A stretch of 44,328 nt of DNA from positions 1 to 44,328 of the forward strand of contig JAFPYI010000008.1 of NCBI GenBank assembly GCA_017412245.1, read 5' to 3'. The translations under genes and the position numbers were made by a program. Below the pieces are notes generated by a model. The model searched no databases and was not told where the DNA came from. It saw only the letters and a list, made by a program, of their open reading frames with translations. The DNA comes from Paludibacteraceae bacterium (GTDB lineage: Bacteria; Bacteroidota; Bacteroidia; Bacteroidales; Paludibacteraceae). Shown here piece after piece: positions 41,255-44,328 of this stretch; positions within the stretch are counted from its first letter, which is position 1; each line of letters begins with the position of its first letter.

Positions 41255-41291
41255 AAAAAAGAGAAGCGTCCCCCATGTCAGGGGGCGCTTC
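41255..41291 (-). terminator. Rho-independent terminator of the 41336-44328 operon
   Basis: An 11-bp GC-rich stem, GAAGCGTCCCC (41263-41273) with GGGGGCGCTTC (41281-41291), one G-T pair and a 7-base loop. On the minus strand it is followed by TCTTTTTTG. It is 45 bp past the stop of the gene at 41336. Confidence 0.92.
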
Positions 41292-41335
41292 CGTTAACGA
41301 TTAACTGTTGATGTGTCTGCTGCCGATGCTGGTAC

Positions 41336-43255
41336 TTATGATTTGATATAGGCGGTATGCATTTTAACCAATGAGTTGTAGAACTCATCAAAGTTGGAGG
41401 TGCGTGTAGTGCTATATGTCAGTTGGTCGCCCGCATCCAACCCTTGGTATTGGAACAAAGAGGGGAAATCACCATAAGCATAGATGATTTTAGCCATTTC
41501 ACTATTGCTATGGGAGATGACCTCTAAAGTGCTGTACGATGCCACATTACGGAAATTAGCAATCTGACTATAGAGCAATCTTTCTTGGTCAAAGATGGGG
41601 AAACGGTCAGAAGTGGAGTCCCATACTCCATGTAGATAAATGATGCTATCCCGCATTGCAATGCATACCCTCACAATGACATCCCGTAGGGTTATTGCAG
41701 GATTATGGGTATCTCTGCCGTTCTCATCCGTATCCATCAGATAGCAAGCAAAGAAGATCTTACCATTTCCGTTTTGAACATCTTTCTCAGAGAGATGTGC
41801 CTGTCTAAGTGCCTCCTGCACGAAATCTCCTTTTTCAACGATAGAAGTGTCATTAGGTCCTGCAAAAAGGCAACAGAACGCCTTATATTCGGCAACAGTA
41901 GGTCGTGATAAATGGAGTTGTACAAGATGTTCGTAGGTTCTTTTTCGATTGTCATTCTCTCTCTGAGTACCACGCCTATCCCGCGCACAAAGGATGAAGC
42001 GCACAATCACAGCAATGCTCCACCAAAGCCATGGCAGAAAGAAGAGGAACATGGCCAACCACCCTTTCCAACTCTTTTGCATACCGAAGAACTCTGTATC
42101 TTGTGGCAATGCCGCCATCTCCTCCTGTGTGAGTGATGGTTTGACGAAATGGAGTTTGGAGGACTCATCCTTGTAGTAATAACAGATAACATATTGCATG
42201 GCATTCCTGGCAGAATCCTTTTCATAAGCCTCTCTACACTGTTCACGCAACTCAGCAATCTGTTTCTTGGTCATCTTCTTGGTGGTTATTTCTTCCAACC
42301 GTTGCTTTTCGGTAGGAATATGAATGGGATATCCGTCCATCCATCCACAAGCAGCAATAACAATGACAACAATAAACCAAACCACAAAAGCAACCAGGAC
42401 AGTCCATATAGAGCGCCATATAGGTCCTATATAACTCAGTTTGGGCTCTATATAAGGTTTGTTAGGATACCATAAGGAGCGGAAGAACTGCTGTCTTTCC
42501 TCTTCATCTTGCAAACGGATGATATTATCGGGATTAACCTCATTATCATCGCCTCTTGGCATATCGCAGAAATTGCTATAGCGATACATGATTTCGTCGA
42601 TGGTAGGCGATTCCCCTTCCTCTTTATCATTCCCAGATTGCAGTTTATCGAGCAAGATTCGTGTTTGCTCGTCTGTGATGAGCACATGTTGTTCTATCTC
42701 CTGCATCTCGTCCTCCTCCTGCGTCGTGACGCGAGCCTGTTCTAGCAGTTCAGCCGGTGCGAGTTTATCAGTATCTACATTGATTCCCATGTTGGACATT
42801 CCCTGCCGCAGTATCATTTGCAGAATCAGATACTTGCGTTTAGGTTGCATTTGGACAGCAGTGTTCAACCACTCTTCTATGCGGTTCATCTCCTTTTTGC
42901 TGAGATTCACCACGGAGCGATGGTGGAATAAGGATAGCGCCGTATAGTAATAGATATCCGGATCAGCCGGGGTCAGTTTTACCGCTTTTGCCAAATACTC
43001 GTCAGCCAATTCGTAGTTTTTGAGTCCTAAATATGTTAATCCCATCGCGAACTGTGCATTGGGGTCTTTAGGGCATGCTGCAGCATTCTCTTGGAATTGT
43101 TGTCTATAGTCTGCCACTTCGGCAGCTGTGAAGCGCAAAGGGTCCACTACTGTCGGACGGATACTATGCTTGGTATGACATTTGCCACATTCAGTAACGC
43201 CCGGTGCCAGAATCTTACCGCATTTTTGGCACTGATTAATCGTTAGTTGAGCCAT
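41336..43255 (-). CDS. Unrecognised membrane protein: zinc ribbon, TPR, two membrane segments, C-terminal domain
   Basis: A 639-residue protein with a clear modular layout but no family I can name. Residues 9-26 are a zinc ribbon (Cys9, Cys12, Cys23, Cys26). About 60-140 contain TPR repeats (NAQFAMGLTYLGLKNYELAD and DIYYYTALSLFHHRS). About 170-260 are acidic and probably a linker. Membrane segments lie at about 282-303 and 399-423 with a 95-residue loop between them. About 440-639 form a soluble domain with no visible motif. The TPR, ribbon and C-terminal domain are all predicted cytoplasmic. It overlaps the upstream gene by one base (TAATG), so the two are translationally coupled. Confidence 0.6.
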   Translation of the reverse strand: MAQLTINQCQKCGKILAPGVTECGKCHTKHSIRPTVVDPLRFTAAEVADYRQQFQENAAACPKDPNAQFAMGLTYLGLKNYELADEYLAKAVKLTPADPDIYYYTALSLFHHRSVVNLSKKEMNRIEEWLNTAVQMQPKRKYLILQMILRQGMSNMGINVDTDKLAPAELLEQARVTTQEEDEMQEIEQHVLITDEQTRILLDKLQSGNDKEEGESPTIDEIMYRYSNFCDMPRGDDNEVNPDNIIRLQDEEERQQFFRSLWYPNKPYIEPKLSYIGPIWRSIWTVLVAFVVWFIVVIVIAACGWMDGYPIHIPTEKQRLEEITTKKMTKKQIAELREQCREAYEKDSARNAMQYVICYYYKDESSKLHFVKPSLTQEEMAALPQDTEFFGMQKSWKGWLAMFLFFLPWLWWSIAVIVRFILCARDRRGTQRENDNRKRTYEHLVQLHLSRPTVAEYKAFCCLFAGPNDTSIVEKGDFVQEALRQAHLSEKDVQNGNGKIFFACYLMDTDENGRDTHNPAITLRDVIVRVCIAMRDSIIYLHGVWDSTSDRFPIFDQERLLYSQIANFRNVASYSTLEVISHSNSEMAKIIYAYGDFPSLFQYQGLDAGDQLTYSTTRTSNFDEFYNSLVKMHTAYIKS

Positions 43256-44328
43256 TATTTATCTTTGTTTACAGTTTCTTTAACTTTATCTATGGCCTTA
43301 TTCGTAACTGAAGAAGCCACTGCGCTCACTTTAGACCAATCATAACCACGCTTAATCGCCATAATAGTGACGTAGGTCATTATCAGAACGGAAACAATAC
43401 AGAAGATGAGCAGACCGACAAACATCAGTATCACCTTCATAGCAATTATTATGAAATTGCCGGTATCCGTTTGTGTCTCTTTTGAACCGTCGGAATACTC
43501 TACCACATAATCCGGTAGCAGTGACATAGCCAAGCCAGAACCTAAGAAGAATCCTGCGATAGCAAATCCCACTTTCTGGATACCTCCCAGCACTTTAGCT
43601 TCCGTACGATGACGTGTGATGTTATATCCGTACTGATGACTCGAGAGAATATAAGCCGGAATCAACAGGATGACATACACCAAGAAAATCCACATCCATG
43701 CAGCATGTTTATTGGCATCAGACACTTTGTCCTCATGGTCATTAAGAGCGAACTTCTGATAATCCTTGAATTTCATTTCGTTGATTTCTGTGTAGAGTTC
43801 TTTGTCTGTCACGAGGTGTTTTTCTGTCCTCTCCAATGACTCTTTGTAATACTTGCGATTATCCGTATTTGTACATGTATCCAGCTGCGCCTTATAGTAC
43901 TCTACGTTCTTTTCATCCGTTATTATAGAATTCTTAACACGCGCTAATTTCACTGCCTTGTGTTTGTTGGCACTGGAGAAATCATAAGAGCGATATTCGT
44001 TCGGGCAAGCATCATAATTAATTATAGTGTCTTGTTTTGCCCAGTTCTCGATAGCTTTCTGGTCTGCTTCTGTGCGCTGAGCGTCTTCTTTGGCGCTGTT
44101 GCGCAGGTACATCATACCGAAGATGGAGAGCACACAACCTAAGATAAGTGACCATTGGAAGGTCCAGTGTTTCTTACGCGACCAGTCTACGATATCGCGC
44201 AACTCGCCTAGACGCTCTTTGAAGAAACTGTCGTTCGGATCTTTGGCTGCTTTCTCTGCCTTGTTGAGCAGGTCATCCATCTCATCGCATTCCGCTTCGG
44301 TGCAAGGATAGATATCATCGATGGTGAC
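43255..44328 (-). CDS. Unrecognised four-segment membrane protein, 5' end outside the window
   Basis: The frame stays open to the window edge. An ATG at 44280 exists, but sixteen further codons without a stop precede it (product VTIDDIYPCTEAECDE), so the true start may lie beyond 44328. Counted from that ATG, residues 1-40 are acidic and helical. Membrane segments lie at about 41-58, 195-213, 237-255 and 276-305. A 135-residue loop between the first and second is charged and helical (EYYKAQLDTCTNTDNRKYYK). The C-terminus is lysine-rich. No family is recognised. Coupled to the zinc-ribbon/TPR protein downstream, with which it probably forms a membrane complex. Confidence 0.55.
   Translation of the reverse strand, partial: VTIDDIYPCTEAECDEMDDLLNKAEKAAKDPNDSFFKERLGELRDIVDWSRKKHWTFQWSLILGCVLSIFGMMYLRNSAKEDAQRTEADQKAIENWAKQDTIINYDACPNEYRSYDFSSANKHKAVKLARVKNSIITDEKNVEYYKAQLDTCTNTDNRKYYKESLERTEKHLVTDKELYTEINEMKFKDYQKFALNDHEDKVSDANKHAAWMWIFLVYVILLIPAYILSSHQYGYNITRHRTEAKVLGGIQKVGFAIAGFFLGSGLAMSLLPDYVVEYSDGSKETQTDTGNFIIIAMKVILMFVGLLIFCIVSVLIMTYVTIMAIKRGYDWSKVSAVASSVTNKAIDKVKETVNKDK

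Overview
The window is chromosomal DNA from a member of the Bacteroidota, most likely the order Bacteroidales. Three kinds of evidence support this. Nine promoters match the Bacteroidetes sigma-ABfr type (TTG, about 20 bp, TAnnTTTG). Several proteins belong to families largely restricted to this group: DUF4954, a DUF6089-like barrel, a CitMHS_2-like antiporter and the WD40/CRD/OmpA architecture. The gene order uppS-bamA-ompH-ompH is typical of it. Genus cannot be decided from the window. Nearly everything is housekeeping, tightly packed, with many 1-4 nt overlaps.

Layout. 1-3408: repeats, promoter and leader, then two exported envelope proteins; the first has a PorE-like propeller/CRD/OmpA architecture. 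3409-4284: murI on the minus strand. 4488-21987: a 17.5 kb plus-strand run of dnaN, DUF4954, rnz, radA, DUF6089-like barrel, uppS, bamA, two Skp/OmpH chaperones, a 41-residue ORF, an MFS transporter, murF, a coiled-coil membrane protein, dacB, birA and rfbB. 22041-24074: an AraC-type regulator and a small ORF-greA-HIT operon (minus). 24266-25615: miaB (minus). 25689-25762: tRNA-Pro(GGG) (plus). 25776-31905: the minus-strand operon uvrA, CPA2 antiporter, tsaD, exosortase-like protein. 32244-37961: murC-ftsQ-ftsA-ftsZ plus a Wzz-like protein. 37962-41072: minus-strand CitMHS_2-like antiporter, four-helix-bundle (S23/Avd-like) protein, yqeY and dedA. 41336-44328: two unrecognised membrane proteins, the upstream one open at the window edge.

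Functionally the window centres on the cell envelope: peptidoglycan precursors (murI, murC, murF), peptidoglycan processing (dacB), the lipid carrier (uppS), outer-membrane assembly (bamA, skp) and division (ftsQAZ). Replication and repair (dnaN, radA, uvrA) and RNA maturation (rnz, miaB, tsaD) complete it.

The least ordinary signals are non-coding. Four short tandem arrays have an 11-bp period, each with a different unit. Three more arrays have a 7-bp period, and an 18-unit one flanks the four-helix-bundle gene, facing an inverted smaller copy on the other side. A terminator-like hairpin sits in the leader of the greA operon. Long alternating purine-pyrimidine tracts occur in two leaders. 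The promoters share an unusually long consensus. The terminal two-gene membrane operon is the best candidate for an undescribed protein system, but its function cannot be read from the sequence.
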